Positions 1 to 9,688 of a stretch of DNA of 64,000 nucleotides are shown one piece after another (position 1 is the first letter of the stretch; every line of letters starts with the position of its first letter). A program made the translations under genes and the position numbers. The DNA is from Aurantiacibacter sediminis (lineage in GTDB: Bacteria; Pseudomonadota; Alphaproteobacteria; Sphingomonadales; Sphingomonadaceae). A model generated the notes under the pieces. It was not told where the DNA came from. It did no database searches and saw only the letters and a program-made list of their open reading frames with translations. The stretch lies in contig NZ_JAEANY010000002.1 in the NCBI RefSeq assembly GCF_016019885.1, positions 1 through 64,000 on the forward strand. Reading direction: 5' to 3'.

Positions 1-810
1 CGGAGGAGGCGGAGGAGGCGGCGGCGGGGGCGGCGGAGGCGGCGGCGGTGCCGCATCTTCACCACCGAGCGAGAAGCGCAGACCGAAAGCAGCGATGTGC
101 TGCACAGGGTCGGTTTCCAGCGTACCCGGCAGAAGCAGGTTGTTCAGGCCGGCTTCTTCGAAAAGGCGACGATACTTGTACTCGCCGAAAGCTTCGACGC
201 GGTCAGAAAGCTGACCGGACACACCGACGATGCCCTGATAGGCGAAAGTCGTGTCGGCATCGTTCACGATCGGCAGACCGCTCGGCGCGTAATCGGCGTC
301 GATAACATAGATACCCGCACCCGCTCCGATATACGGCGTGACTGCACCCAGATCGAAATCATACAGGATGTTCAGGAAAGCGCCGTAGGTTTCGATATCG
401 CCGGTGCCATCAGCCAGTGCTGCAGCAATTGTCGTACCGGTGCCCGGGCCGCCGGTCAGGCGGTTGAGGTCGGTGATGCCGACAGCTGCGCCACCAACGG
501 TGAGGTCACGGTGAAATTCGATGTCATAGGTGACATAGCTGCCGTCAAGTTCAACGCGCAGTCCGCTGTCGAATTCATAGCCGATCTGGCCCTGAACGTT
601 CCAGCCGAGATCTGTATTGGTCTCGAACGCATAGGCGGTTCCAGCCGGAATTGCCAACACATCATTGTCGAATTCGGCGTCCAGAACGCCTTCATTCACT
701 ACATTTTCCTGAGTGGCGACGCCGCCACTGATTGCGATATACGGGTCTGCATGAGCCACGCCCGGAAGGGCAATGGCCAAGACAGACGCTGAAAGCAGAA
801 GTCTTTTCAT
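1..810 (-). CDS. OmpA-family outer membrane beta-barrel protein (5' part only)
   Basis: The gene starts at ATG 810 and runs off the left edge after 270 codons with no stop. Residues 1-21 form a typical Sec signal peptide ending GVAHA. Residues 22 to about 250 alternate short polar turns and amphipathic strands (for example VELDGSYVTYDIEF, VTPYIGAGAGIYVID), as expected for an eight-stranded OmpA-type barrel. The last 16 codons before the edge (positions 1-48) are all proline, matching the proline hinge that links the barrel to a peptidoglycan-binding OmpA C-domain. That domain is presumed to lie outside the window. Likely role: anchoring the outer membrane to the cell wall and/or a minor porin. 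Whether the C-domain is intact cannot be seen. Confidence 0.85.
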   Translation of the reverse strand, partial: MKRLLLSASVLAIALPGVAHADPYIAISGGVATQENVVNEGVLDAEFDNDVLAIPAGTAYAFETNTDLGWNVQGQIGYEFDSGLRVELDGSYVTYDIEFHRDLTVGGAAVGITDLNRLTGGPGTGTTIAAALADGTGDIETYGAFLNILYDFDLGAVTPYIGAGAGIYVIDADYAPSGLPIVNDADTTFAYQGIVGVSGQLSDRVEAFGEYKYRRLFEEAGLNNLLLPGTLETDPVQHIAAFGLRFSLGGEDAAPPPPPPPPPPPPPPPP

Positions 811-958
811 TTCACGTCCTCATACGACGCTGGGTTCCTCCCCAGCCTGTTACTCGCAACGGCAATTATGCCGTATTGTTCCGCACATGCGAAGTAAAAA
901 ATTCAGTAGTCTTCAGTGTGTTGCTAAATTACAGCACCTGAGGCGGCTGACCGTGTAT

Positions 959-2143
959 TCAGAAGGCTGAAATACCTGTAATCGCACGCCCCAGGATGAG
1001 CGCGTGTACATCGTGAGTGCCTTCATAGGTGTTAACGGTTTCGAGGTTCAGCATATGCCTCATCACTTGATATTCCTCGGAAATTCCGTTGCCGCCATGC
1101 ATGTCACGCGCCATGCGGGCGACATCGAGCGCCTTGCCGACATTGTTGCGCTTGACGACGCTGATCATCTCGGGCGCAAACTTGCCTTTATCCATTAGCC
1201 GGCCGACGCGCAGGGAGCCCTGCAGGCCGAGGGAAATTTCCGTCAGCATATCGGCCAATTTGAGCTGGTAGATCTGCTTGGAGGCAAGCGGCACACCGAA
1301 TTGATGGCGATCGAGGCCATATTGCCGCGCGGCGTGATAGCAGAATTCGGCCGCCCCCATGCTGCCCCATGAAATGCCGTATCGCGCACGGTTGAGGCAG
1401 CCAAACGGGCCTTTCATACCTTCGACATCGGGCAGAAGCGCTTCGGCAGGAAGCTTGACCTCATCCATCTGGATCATGCCGGTGGTGCTGGCACGAAGGC
1501 TCAGCTTGCCGCCGATTTTCGGCGCTTCAAGGCCGGCCATGCCTTTTTGAAGCACGAAGCCGCGGACCTTGTCGCCATGTGCTTCGCTCTTGGCCCACAC
1601 AACGAATACGTCAGCGAAAGGTGCGTTGGAAATCCACGTTTTTGCGCCCGAAATCGAATATCCGTCGCCGTCTTTCTTTGCGTATGTGCGCATGCCGGCA
1701 GGATCGGAGCCCGCGTCCGGTTCGGTAAGTCCGAAGCAACCGATCAGTTCGCCGCTGGCAAGTCCCGGAAGGTATTTCCGGCGCTGCTCGTCCGAGCCAT
1801 AGGCGTGGATCGGGTACATGACGAGCGAAGATTGCACGCTTGCCATTGAGCGATAGCCGCTATCCACTCGCTCGATTTCCCGTGCCACAAGGCCATAGGC
1901 GACATAGCTCGCGCCCGATCCGCCGAATTCCTCGGGAATGGTCACGCCGAGCATGCCAGCTTCGCCCATCAGCGGGAACAGTTCGGGCGTGTCGGCCTCT
2001 GTCGCATACGCCTCGATGACGCGCGGTTGCAGTACGCTTTGGGCAAAGCCGTGCGCGGAATCGCGCACCATGCGCTCTTCCTCGGTCAGCTGGTCATCGA
2101 TATTGAAGGGGTCGGCCCAGTCGAAAGGTGCCATTGCAGCCAT
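959..2143 (-). CDS. gcdH: Glutaryl-CoA dehydrogenase (acyl-CoA dehydrogenase family)
   Basis: This is a 394-residue FAD enzyme that oxidises and decarboxylates glutaryl-CoA to crotonyl-CoA in lysine/tryptophan catabolism. The N-terminus ([13 protein letters not shown]) and the C-terminal segment with catalytic Glu at about 374 in TYEGTHD are characteristic of the glutaryl-CoA branch rather than short- or medium-chain dehydrogenases. [13 protein letters not shown] is the FAD/substrate-binding signature. I chose ATG 2143 because AAAGGAG sits about 10 bases upstream; an in-frame ATG 24 bases earlier has no such site. It is a single gene, separated from its neighbours by 100-150 bases on each side. 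Family assignment is firm; substrate is inferred from family resemblance. Confidence 0.88.
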   Translation of the reverse strand: MAAMAPFDWADPFNIDDQLTEEERMVRDSAHGFAQSVLQPRVIEAYATEADTPELFPLMGEAGMLGVTIPEEFGGSGASYVAYGLVAREIERVDSGYRSMASVQSSLVMYPIHAYGSDEQRRKYLPGLASGELIGCFGLTEPDAGSDPAGMRTYAKKDGDGYSISGAKTWISNAPFADVFVVWAKSEAHGDKVRGFVLQKGMAGLEAPKIGGKLSLRASTTGMIQMDEVKLPAEALLPDVEGMKGPFGCLNRARYGISWGSMGAAEFCYHAARQYGLDRHQFGVPLASKQIYQLKLADMLTEISLGLQGSLRVGRLMDKGKFAPEMISVVKRNNVGKALDVARMARDMHGGNGISEEYQVMRHMLNLETVNTYEGTHDVHALILGRAITGISAF

Positions 2144-2247
2144 GAAAGTGGTCTCCTTTGAAACCACCCACTAGATAGTCTGCTGCCGCGCGGCAAGCGG
2201 GCATATGGGCCTATACCGAAACCTGCCGCGAGGAGTGAATTCGCGGC

Positions 2248-2628
2248 TTAGTGCACCAATTCCCGCGCGCGCTCGATCATGGTGATCAGCTGGTCGGGCG
2301 GGCAGGGTTTGGAAACGGCCTGCGCCTCCGGATAACGCTCTGCCACATCTTTCTCGGTGACATGGCCGGAATGGAAGATAATCGGCACGCCGGCTTCGGT
2401 CAGCGCATCGGCCAATGGAAAGACTTCGCCATCCGCGGTCATCACGTCGAGGATCGCAAGATCGGGCAATTTTCCATCGATGGCGATCATTGCGTGATCC
2501 TTGCAAGCGAATGGGCCTTCTACCCGGTAGCCAAGATCACGCACCGTCTCTGTTAAATCGAGCGCGATGATGAATTCGTCTTCCACTACGAGAACCTTTG
2601 GAGGTCCGTCCTTAATCTGCGTTGCCAT
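2248..2628 (-). CDS. Single-domain response regulator
   Basis: A 126-residue protein that is entirely a CheY-like receiver domain with no output domain. The acidic pocket (E16, D17 in VVEDE), phospho-acceptor D61 (LAILDV), switch Ser at about 87 (IIFHSGH) and conserved Lys K107 (SKPCPP) are all present, so it should be phosphorylatable. Such stand-alone receivers act as phosphate shuttles or protein-protein switches; the VVEDEFIIALDL opening resembles receivers paired with HWE/HisKA_2 kinases in alphaproteobacteria. No histidine kinase is encoded nearby, so its partner is unknown. The upstream gap holds a weak CtrA-like half-site pair (TTAC-N7-TTAA, 2701-2715). Confidence 0.85.
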   Translation of the reverse strand: MATQIKDGPPKVLVVEDEFIIALDLTETVRDLGYRVEGPFACKDHAMIAIDGKLPDLAILDVMTADGEVFPLADALTEAGVPIIFHSGHVTEKDVAERYPEAQAVSKPCPPDQLITMIERARELVH

Positions 2629-2734
2629 AGTTCCACCCTCGGCATGAATTGTCTTCTTACTGCAACATACGCAGGGTTTCCGGGAGCGTTCCCAAATAGC
2701 TTACCGGGTGGTTAATCTTGCCTCGAGGGAGGAT

Positions 2735-3301
2735 TTAGAGATTACCGTATTTCTCATTGTATCCAGCCAGATCATCCTTGGCGAGAAACTGTGCTTGCTC
2801 CACCCAATTGTCGCGCCGGATGCGGCCCTGAAAGCGGCCGAGCTTTGCATCCATGCGTTCGATATCGGCATCGTCCCACGCAGCGATCTGGGCGAAACGC
2901 CGGACGCCATTATCGTGCAGGATGGTCACAAGCTTCGGCCCCAGGCCCTTGATCCGGCGCAGATCGTCGCCGTTTTCATCTGCGGCCTCGGCCGGGGCTG
3001 CAGGCGTTTCGGATGCATTACGAGCTTCGAGCGGAGAAACGCCCGCGCCGGCTTCGGAATCGGCCTCTACCGGCGCAGCTGCGACCCTGTCCGTATTTGC
3101 GGCGGCCGAGACGGGACCTGCTGCTGCAGCGGGCGCGTCAATCAACGCCTGGTTACGCTTGATGCTGCTTTCACCATCGACGATATCTTCACGCGTAACC
3201 TTCGTCCGGCGAGAGGATTGCAGCAGCCAGAAAATCAGCAGGAACAGGAATACCAGCGCAATGAGGATAAAGATCCAGTATTGCTGAAGTATGTCCTGCA
3301 T
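2735..3301 (-). CDS. Membrane-anchored helix-hairpin-helix protein
   Basis: A 188-residue protein in three parts. One transmembrane helix lies at about residues 8-28 (WIFILIALVFLFLLIFWLL). A low-complexity Ala/Pro/Glu linker covers about 50-110. A C-terminal domain at about 115-188 begins DDLRRIKGLGPKLVTILHDNG, which is a helix-hairpin-helix GxGPK motif as seen in DNA-binding or DUF4332-like proteins. The arrangement places the HhH domain on the cytoplasmic side if the short N-terminus faces outward, but orientation is not certain. Relatives are common in sphingomonads without known function. The HhH could bind DNA near the membrane or act as a protein-interaction module. It appears to be a stand-alone gene. 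Confidence 0.7.
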   Translation of the reverse strand: MQDILQQYWIFILIALVFLFLLIFWLLQSSRRTKVTREDIVDGESSIKRNQALIDAPAAAAGPVSAAANTDRVAAAPVEADSEAGAGVSPLEARNASETPAAPAEAADENGDDLRRIKGLGPKLVTILHDNGVRRFAQIAAWDDADIERMDAKLGRFQGRIRRDNWVEQAQFLAKDDLAGYNEKYGNL

Positions 3302-3453
3302 CGCGTAATTTCCTCATTCTCTGTTTGCCGGGCGCATCGTCACGCGCACCTACGATCGATTTTTGCCGTTCATGTAGGCCAACGCATGAGAAGCGCAATG
3401 TTTCACCTTTGCGGGACTTTCTTTACTCGCGCCGAGCAAATGGCGACAACCGA

Positions 3454-4986
3454 TTAGCTAGGTTCGGACTTCGCATCATTGGCACGCTTGAACAAAACTT
3501 TGTCTTCCGGACCAAAGCCATATTTCCAGATCACCAGCAGGTAGATTGCGAGGATCGCCGGGATGCCGAAGATCAGCTCGGCCCATTCAGGCAGCAGGAT
3601 TGCGATTTGGCCGACCAGCACCGCCGCGCCTGTCGCCCAGACAAGCGCAAAGCGCAGATTGCCGACCGGCGCTTTGAGCAGCCGTTTTAAGAGCAGCGCC
3701 TTGATCAGGCTGGACGCGCCGAGCGCCAGCAGCAATGCCGCCGCCGCACCGCTCGCCATATAGCCTTCATCGAGGCCCCAATGTTGCGCGAGCATGATCA
3801 GGCCCACAGTCAGCGCAGCCTGCAAGGCGATGACGCCAACGGAAATCGCCAGATTGCGTTTCTTGGCGATGTAGACGAGCACGCCTTCGGAAACGACCGC
3901 CATGCTCGCCACCGCTTCGGCAACCAGCAGCAGGGCGAGAGCAGCCGTGCCGCCCACAATGTCCGGCCCGCCCAGCCCCATCACCGCTTCGCCCGGAATG
4001 GCGAGCGCGAGCGCAATTCCCAATTGCAGCGCGATAATCCAGAAGCCGACTTGCCGCACCTGCTTGGCAATCGCGGCATAATTTCCGGTTTTCAGGTTTT
4101 TGGTGATGACGGGTGAGAGCACGGGTTCGAAACTGGTCTTCAGTTTTTGCGGCAGGCTCGCGATTTCCTTCGCAAAATAATAGATGCCCACCGCCGTAGG
4201 AGACGTGGCCAGGCCGAGCAGGAACACATCAATCAAACGCGTGCCGCGCTCGATCACGTCCGCACCTGCCAGCGGAAAGGCGCGGCCGATCATCTGGCCG
4301 AGATAACGCGGGCGGGGGCGCCATGCCCTGGGCTTGCCGTAGGTGCGGAAGAATGACCATGCGGCGGTGAAAAGCGCAGCATAAACCGCCGCCAGATACG
4401 CCAGCGCAACGCCTCCATCGCGCAGCGGCGGAATGAAGAAGAAAGCCACCACCGCGATAGAGCGTGTCCACGGCTCGACAATGGCGCGGGCGCGCACGGT
4501 TGTCGCGATGTCGAATTTATAGGCCTGCGCGGCGAGCAGGATTTCCGTCAGGGCAAAAGCCGGAATCGCTGCGATAATGAGAATGTCATATTGGCCGCTC
4601 GTCCCATTCGGGAAAATCGGATCCGGCCAGATCACCAGCATTGCCACAAAGATCGCGGAGATCAGCAGCGAGGCCAAAATGCCGTCAAACACCAGATTGA
4701 CGCGGCGCTGCCCGTCCTCTTCCGCTCCCTGCGTCAGCCTCTGCGCTAGGCCGCGTTTTTCACCAAGCGCACAAATCAACGCGAACAGCTCCACCACCAC
4801 CACGGCAGAGGCGAAGCGGCCCATTTCCTCGGTGCCGTAAAGGCGATAACCGAGGAAGAGAAAGGGAATGCCGCCGATCAGCCGCAGCACAAAGCCAAGC
4901 GTATTCGTGCGCCCACCTTTGACGAGCGCATTCATGTCATCGCGCTGATCGGCGCTTTCAGGGCCGGGAGCGGCGGGTTGGCTCAA
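3454..4986 (-). CDS. Oligosaccharide/polysaccharide flippase family protein (Wzx-like)
   Basis: A 510-residue integral membrane protein with about 12-14 predicted helices and the layout of the MOP superfamily (Wzx/MATE-like), which flips lipid-linked sugars across the inner membrane. Pattern features include a conserved-looking N-terminal GFVLRLIGGIPFLFLGYRLYG and PLAGADVIERGTRLIDVFLLG opening the second half. The start is TTG 4986, overlapping the gpsA stop as TTGA. An alternative ATG lies at 4935 and would remove only a polar tail. It is the last gene of tsaD-gpsA-flippase. No glycosyltransferase lies nearby, so its glycan substrate is unknown. Confidence 0.75.
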   Translation of the reverse strand: MSQPAAPGPESADQRDDMNALVKGGRTNTLGFVLRLIGGIPFLFLGYRLYGTEEMGRFASAVVVVELFALICALGEKRGLAQRLTQGAEEDGQRRVNLVFDGILASLLISAIFVAMLVIWPDPIFPNGTSGQYDILIIAAIPAFALTEILLAAQAYKFDIATTVRARAIVEPWTRSIAVVAFFFIPPLRDGGVALAYLAAVYAALFTAAWSFFRTYGKPRAWRPRPRYLGQMIGRAFPLAGADVIERGTRLIDVFLLGLATSPTAVGIYYFAKEIASLPQKLKTSFEPVLSPVITKNLKTGNYAAIAKQVRQVGFWIIALQLGIALALAIPGEAVMGLGGPDIVGGTAALALLLVAEAVASMAVVSEGVLVYIAKKRNLAISVGVIALQAALTVGLIMLAQHWGLDEGYMASGAAAALLLALGASSLIKALLLKRLLKAPVGNLRFALVWATGAAVLVGQIAILLPEWAELIFGIPAILAIYLLVIWKYGFGPEDKVLFKRANDAKSEPS

Positions 4987-5978
4987 GCCTCGTGGCCTTC
5001 TGCCTTGAGCGGGCGGGAGAGCAGTTCGGCCACGACTTCACGCGCGCCGCGTCCTTCGAGCAGGTGATTGACCGCTTCGACGATAGGCATTTGCACGCCT
5101 TTGTCGCGCGCGATTTGGCGCAGCACCGACGCGGTGTGCGCGCCCTCTGCAACTGTGCGCTTGTCTGCCAAAGCTTCCTCAGCGCTCATGCCTTCGCCGA
5201 GTGCCTTGCCCAGCGAGAAATTGCGGCTGGAGGTGGAGGAGCAGGTGAGGACCAGATCGCCGAGGCCGCACAGGCCGTTCAGAGTCTCCGGTTTGCCCCC
5301 AAAGGCAACGCCAAAGCGCAGCATTTCGGCAAAGCCGCGGGTGATGAGCGCGTTGCGGGCGTTTTGCCCCAGTTCCAGCCCGTCAACGACACCGCAGGCG
5401 ATGGCGAGCACGTTCTTCACCGCGCCGCCCACTTCCGCGCCGACGACATCATCGGAATAGTAGGGGCGGAAATTGTGCCGCGCGATGGCAGGGGAAATGC
5501 GATCCCACTGATCCTCACCGCCGCCGCAAGCGAGGGTGACAGCGCAGGGCAGGCCATCGGCCACTTCATGCGCGAATGTGGGTCCGGACAGGACAGCAAG
5601 ATCGCTAGCGGGCGCAATATCATGCGCGACGTGGTGCATCATGCGGCCTGTGCTCGCTTCGATACCTTTGGAGCACAGCACGAGGTCGCGCGGGTAACTG
5701 CCGAGCTTCTCCAGCGTCGCGCCCATATGCTGCGCCGGCGTGACCAGCAGCAGGATATCGCACGCGGCCATTTCCGACAGATCGCCGGTCGCCGCGATGG
5801 ACGGAGAAAGCTCGGCAGAGGGCAGGTAGGGCATATTGCGATGCGAAGTGTTGATCGCGTCTGCCAGCCCGTCTTCCATCGCCCAGAGCTTCACCGTGCG
5901 GCCATCGCTGCCGAGCGATTGCGCAAGCGCAGTGCCCCAGGCGCCTGCGCCAACTACACCTATAGAAGCCTGCGTCAT
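4983..5978 (-). CDS. gpsA: Glycerol-3-phosphate dehydrogenase [NAD(P)+]
   Basis: A cytosolic 331-residue enzyme that reduces dihydroxyacetone phosphate to sn-glycerol 3-phosphate for phospholipid synthesis. The N-terminal Rossmann motif [10 protein letters not shown] (residues 10-19), the catalytic-Lys region [14 protein letters not shown] and the motif GFAEMLRFG are all visible. Length is normal for the family. It starts at ATG 5978, overlapping the tsaD stop by four bases (ATGA), and its own stop overlaps the flippase start, so the three genes are likely one translationally coupled unit. The tsaD-gpsA pairing is common in alphaproteobacteria. Confidence 0.96.
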   Translation of the reverse strand: MTQASIGVVGAGAWGTALAQSLGSDGRTVKLWAMEDGLADAINTSHRNMPYLPSAELSPSIAATGDLSEMAACDILLLVTPAQHMGATLEKLGSYPRDLVLCSKGIEASTGRMMHHVAHDIAPASDLAVLSGPTFAHEVADGLPCAVTLACGGGEDQWDRISPAIARHNFRPYYSDDVVGAEVGGAVKNVLAIACGVVDGLELGQNARNALITRGFAEMLRFGVAFGGKPETLNGLCGLGDLVLTCSSTSSRNFSLGKALGEGMSAEEALADKRTVAEGAHTASVLRQIARDKGVQMPIVEAVNHLLEGRGAREVVAELLSRPLKAEGHEA

Positions 5979-7012
5979 GCCTTTACTCCTGCGCCCCTTG
6001 CGGGCTCTGCATCGGGATCGAGCGGCCAGCGCGGCCTTGCTTTCAGATCGAGCGGATCGGCATCGAAGCCTGCTTCCAGCCGCTCGACACCCGCCCAGGC
6101 GATCATCGCGGCATTATCGGTGCACAGCGGCAGTGGCGGCGCGGCGAAGGGCAGGCCGAATTCGCCTGCGAGTGTCTCCAGCCCGCCGCGCACGGTCTGG
6201 TTTGCGGCAACGCCGCCTGCCACCACCAATGCGCTTACCTCGTCCATCGTCTCCAGCGCCTTTCGCGTCCGGTCGAGGATACAGTCTAGCGCCGCCTGCT
6301 GAAAGCTTGCCGCCAGATCGGCTCTGGAAAACTCTCCGGTTTCATGCGCGCGCAGGACGGCGCTCTTGAGGCCGGCGAAACTGAAATGAGGCTCCTTGCT
6401 GCCTTTGAGCGGCCGGGGCAGGGGCACGGCTTTGGGATTGCCTTCCAGCGCCAGTTTCTCGACTGCAGGTCCGCCCGGATAGCCAAGCCCCATGATCTTC
6501 GCGCTTTTGTCGAAAGCTTCACCGAGCGCATCGTCGATGGTGGTGGCGAGGCGTTGGTATTTGCCGACACCTTCCACTCGCAGGATCTGGCAATGCCCAC
6601 CACTCACCAGCAGCAGGGCGTAGGGGTATCGAAGTGAGGCATCAGCGAGGCGCGGGCTCAGCGCATGGCCTTCCAAGTGATTGACGGCATAGAGCGGCTT
6701 GGCGCTCGCCATCGCCAGCGCCTTTGCAGTGACAAGGCCTACCATAACGCCGCCGATGAGGCCGGGGCCTGCGGTCGCGGCAATCGCATCGCAATCGGCA
6801 AGCGGAACGTCGGCTTCGCGCAGCACCTTGTCGATCAGAGGAGTGAGCCGCTCGGCATGGGCGCGTGCGGCGATTTCGGGGACAACACCGCCATAGGGTG
6901 CGTGCTCTTCCTCCTGGCTGGCGATAGCCTGTGCCAGAATGCGCCTGTCCCCCATCACCAGCGCGGCGGCGGTTTCATCGCAGGAGCTTTCTATGCCGAG
7001 AACCAGCGTCAT
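5975..7012 (-). CDS. tsaD: tRNA N6-adenosine threonylcarbamoyltransferase
   Basis: This enzyme transfers the threonylcarbamoyl group to A37 of ANN-decoding tRNAs, together with TsaB and TsaE. The 345-residue protein carries the N-terminal GIESSCDET signature, the metal-binding NHLEGHALS motif and the ASKHA-fold segment [12 protein letters not shown]. It starts at ATG 7012 and diverges from hemC with only 44 bases between the start codons, so both promoters must sit in or overlap that gap. It leads the tsaD-gpsA-flippase unit. Essential in most bacteria. Confidence 0.96.
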   Translation of the reverse strand: MTLVLGIESSCDETAAALVMGDRRILAQAIASQEEEHAPYGGVVPEIAARAHAERLTPLIDKVLREADVPLADCDAIAATAGPGLIGGVMVGLVTAKALAMASAKPLYAVNHLEGHALSPRLADASLRYPYALLLVSGGHCQILRVEGVGKYQRLATTIDDALGEAFDKSAKIMGLGYPGGPAVEKLALEGNPKAVPLPRPLKGSKEPHFSFAGLKSAVLRAHETGEFSRADLAASFQQAALDCILDRTRKALETMDEVSALVVAGGVAANQTVRGGLETLAGEFGLPFAAPPLPLCTDNAAMIAWAGVERLEAGFDADPLDLKARPRWPLDPDAEPARGAGVKA

Positions 7013-7056
7013 GGCGCTTCCCCTTAGACGAGTCCCTCGCTAGGGCAAGCAAACGC

Positions 7057-7986
7057 ATGTCTGAATATCCCTTTCTGAAGCTCGGAACCCGTCAGTCCCC
7101 GCTCGCCATGGTGCAGGCGGAAGAGACCCGCCGCCGACTGTGCGAAGCGCATGGCTGGCCCGAAGAGGCAGTCGAGCTGGTGCCGGTGGTGGCAAGCGGC
7201 GACAAGGTGCTCGACAGGCCGCTGGCGGAGATCGGCGGCAAGGCCCTGTGGACCAAGGAGTTGGATGCGTGGCTGGCCGAGGGCAAGATCGACGCGTCGG
7301 TCCACTCGCTGAAAGATGTCGAAACAATCCGCCCCGAAGTGTTCACGCTCCATGCCATCCTGCCGCGCGCGGACAAGCGTGACCGGCTGATTGGCGCCGC
7401 GAGCATTGCGGAGCTGAAGGAAGGTGCGGTTGTCGGGACCAGTGCCCCGCGCCGGGCAGCGCAATTGCTCAACCAGCGGCCCGATTGTTCGGTCGTGATG
7501 TTTCGCGGCAATGTTGCGACAAGGCTCGGCAAGCTGGACGCGGGCGAAGCGGATGCGACTTTCCTTGCCGCCGCCGGTCTTGAGCGGCTGGGGCAGGATA
7601 ACATTGGGGCGCCGCTCGATGCCGAAAATTGGCTGCCTGCGCCCTCGCAAGGGGCGATTGCGGTGGAATGCCGCGCTGACGATGCACGCACGCAGGAATT
7701 GCTCGCGCCGCTCGATCACGCGCCGAGCCGGGCGGAAGTGATGGCTGAACGCGCTCTTTTGCTGGCGTTGGGAGGCAATTGCCACTCGCCCATCGCCGTG
7801 CTGTGCACTCATCACGAGGGCAAACTAACCATGTGCGCCGCCATTTTCAGCGCCGATGGGGCGGAGCGGGTTGAGGAGAGCGCGACTTTCGCCGCCGGTG
7901 ATAACGAGGCTCCCAAGGCTCTCGGCACAGCCTTGCTCGACAAGGCCACGCCCGCGATCCGCGCGGTGTTTGACGAGGCTCCATGA
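7057..7986 (+). CDS. hemC: Hydroxymethylbilane synthase (porphobilinogen deaminase)
   Basis: It condenses four porphobilinogen molecules into hydroxymethylbilane for heme and siroheme synthesis. The start chosen is ATG 7057, giving 309 residues and placing LGTRQSPLAMVQ near the N-terminus as in the family; the longer reading frame into tsaD is not supported. The cofactor-carrying cysteine is C242 in GGNCHSPI, where the family commonly has GGC. Arg-rich substrate-binding segments (TSAPRRAAQL, FRGNVATRL) are present. The stop overlaps hemD by four bases (ATGA). Product joins the hemD reaction directly downstream. Confidence 0.96.
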   Translation: MSEYPFLKLGTRQSPLAMVQAEETRRRLCEAHGWPEEAVELVPVVASGDKVLDRPLAEIGGKALWTKELDAWLAEGKIDASVHSLKDVETIRPEVFTLHAILPRADKRDRLIGAASIAELKEGAVVGTSAPRRAAQLLNQRPDCSVVMFRGNVATRLGKLDAGEADATFLAAAGLERLGQDNIGAPLDAENWLPAPSQGAIAVECRADDARTQELLAPLDHAPSRAEVMAERALLLALGGNCHSPIAVLCTHHEGKLTMCAAIFSADGAERVEESATFAAGDNEAPKALGTALLDKATPAIRAVFDEAP

Positions 7987-8654
7987 TTTTTGCGATCCGC
8001 CCCGAACCCGGCCTGCAATCCACTCTGCAAAAGGCGCGCAGTCGAAATCTGGCGATCATCGGTCGTCCGCTCTTCGAAGTGGTGCCGATGAGCTGGGAGG
8101 TACCCGATGCCAAGGACTTCGACGCACTGCTGATTGGCAGCGCCAATGCTTTTCGTCACGGCGGGGAGGGGCTGGAGAGCCTCAAATCACTGCCGGTCCA
8201 TGCGGTTGGCGAAGCAACGGCTGATGCTGCGCGCGAGGCTGGTTTTGCCGTAGCAGAAACCGGCACGGGCGGTCTGCAAAAGCTGGTGGATAGCGCAAAG
8301 GGTGAAGTGCATTTCCTGCGGCTGGCAGGCGAAGAGCATGTCACTCTCGGTTTGCCTGCCAAGGTGAAAATCACCACACGCGTGGTCTATTCGGTCCGCA
8401 CAATTCCCCTTACGGGCAGCGATGAAGTCAGCCTGCGAGCTGGCGACCCCATCGTCCTGCTGCATTCTGCCAAGGCGGCTGAGCATTTTGCTTCCGAATG
8501 CGATCGGCGTGGGCTCGATCGCGGCGCATTTGCGCTTGCGTGCATCGGTCCGCGCGTTGCGAATGCGGCCGGCACGGGCTGGAAAGCCTGCAAGAGCGCT
8601 CCACAGCCTGATGATGATGCGCTCTTGGCCTTGGCCGATGACATGTGTCATTAA
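7983..8654 (+). CDS. hemD: Uroporphyrinogen-III synthase
   Basis: A 223-residue member of the poorly conserved HemD family, which cyclises hydroxymethylbilane with inversion of ring D. Two alternating alpha/beta domains are suggested by FDALLIGSANAFRHG and VHAVGEATADAAREAGF in the first half and IVLLHSAKAAEHFASE and LACIGPRVANAAGTGWKAC in the second. These are the family's usual landmarks. It is coupled to hemC by an ATGA overlap. Identity rests on both sequence pattern and position. Confidence 0.9.
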   Translation: MIFAIRPEPGLQSTLQKARSRNLAIIGRPLFEVVPMSWEVPDAKDFDALLIGSANAFRHGGEGLESLKSLPVHAVGEATADAAREAGFAVAETGTGGLQKLVDSAKGEVHFLRLAGEEHVTLGLPAKVKITTRVVYSVRTIPLTGSDEVSLRAGDPIVLLHSAKAAEHFASECDRRGLDRGAFALACIGPRVANAAGTGWKACKSAPQPDDDALLALADDMCH

Positions 8655-8714
8655 TGTGAACCGCGCTTAAGGGAAGGCAGCGAGCACCTGAATTCGGGCG
8701 CGCAGAAGGACGCA

Positions 8715-9668
8715 ATGGACCAAGGTTTTGATTTCCAGCCCGCCACAAAGCGGCAGGCCAAATCGCCCTATCGGCCAATCTTGATCGCCGTAGGTGCTGC
8801 ATTCCTGCTGGGCGGCGCGAGCATGTATGCGCTTGCGCAAAGCGAATTGTTCTCCGGCCTTATCAATGTGCGCGAGGATGCAGGCGAAGTTGCCGCTGAG
8901 AGCGACACGCCCGCTTTGCCGGCAGCCGGAGCAACGGCAGAACCAACCGCCGAACCGACAACGCCTGTCGAAGAGGCAGCGCAAGAAGCGCGCCAGGCGG
9001 CCGAGCAAGTGGAGCAGGTGGTGGAGCAGCAGGGCGGTCTTGATAGCCGCATTGCAGCGATGGAACAGCGCCTCACCCGGCTTGACCTGCAATCGCAAGC
9101 TGCTGCCGGGAATGCGGCCCGTGCCGAGGCGCTGTTGATCGCGTTTGCCAGCCGCCGTGCGCTCGAACGCGGAGCTCCGCTGGGATATCTTGCGGACCAG
9201 CTGCGGCTGCGCTTTGGCGAAAATCGGCCGAATGCCGTGCAAACGGTGATCGACGCGGCGCAGGAGCCCGTCACGCTGGATCAATTGCTCGCCCGACTGG
9301 AAGGCCTCGCTCCGCAGCTGGACGATGCGCCCGAAGGTGAGGATGTATTCACTCGCCTGGGCCGGGAATTATCGGAAGTGTTCGTTGTGCGCCGCGAAGA
9401 TACCGCTTCGCCTGTGGCAGAGCGTCGCCTCGAACGCGCGCGGCTGTTCCTGCAGAGCGGACGTATCGAAGCGGCGATTTCGGAAATCCGCAACATGCCC
9501 AATGCGGTGATCGCGCGCGAGTGGATAGACGATGCAGAGCGTTTCGCAGCCGCCCAGCGTGCATTGGAAACCCTTGAGACCGCTGCTGTGCTCGATCCAC
9601 GCGAATTGCGCGATGGAGAAGGCTCACGCGTGGAGCAGCGCAGCCCGGCGGGCAATTCGCGCAACTAA
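8715..9668 (+). CDS. Mitofilin/HemX-like inner-membrane protein
   Basis: A 317-residue protein with a cytoplasmic N-tail, one transmembrane helix at about residues 21-42 (PILIAVGAAFLLGGASMYAL), an acidic Ala/Pro/Glu-rich region, a coiled-coil-like stretch at about 90-130 (EQVEQVVEQQGGLDSRIAAMEQRL) and a helical C-terminal domain. This is the plan of alphaproteobacterial COG4223 proteins, distant relatives of mitochondrial Mic60/mitofilin, commonly encoded next to hemC-hemD. AAGGACGC precedes ATG 8715. Likely role: shaping or organising inner-membrane/envelope contacts; a direct heme role is not shown. Confidence 0.75.
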   Translation: MDQGFDFQPATKRQAKSPYRPILIAVGAAFLLGGASMYALAQSELFSGLINVREDAGEVAAESDTPALPAAGATAEPTAEPTTPVEEAAQEARQAAEQVEQVVEQQGGLDSRIAAMEQRLTRLDLQSQAAAGNAARAEALLIAFASRRALERGAPLGYLADQLRLRFGENRPNAVQTVIDAAQEPVTLDQLLARLEGLAPQLDDAPEGEDVFTRLGRELSEVFVVRREDTASPVAERRLERARLFLQSGRIEAAISEIRNMPNAVIAREWIDDAERFAAAQRALETLETAAVLDPRELRDGEGSRVEQRSPAGNSRN

Positions 9669-9688
9669 GCCCAAGGCTTTGAGGGCGC

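Noticed and set aside
2701-2715. CtrA-like site TTAC-N7-TTAA upstream of the single-domain response regulator
   Set aside because: One half-site has a mismatch, and such short AT motifs occur by chance; I mention it in the gene entry but do not claim it.
4992-6302. 436-codon plus-strand open frame opposite gpsA and tsaD
   Set aside because: It is antisense to two confidently identified genes, has no recognisable domain and follows the GC-rich third-position pattern that opens antisense frames.
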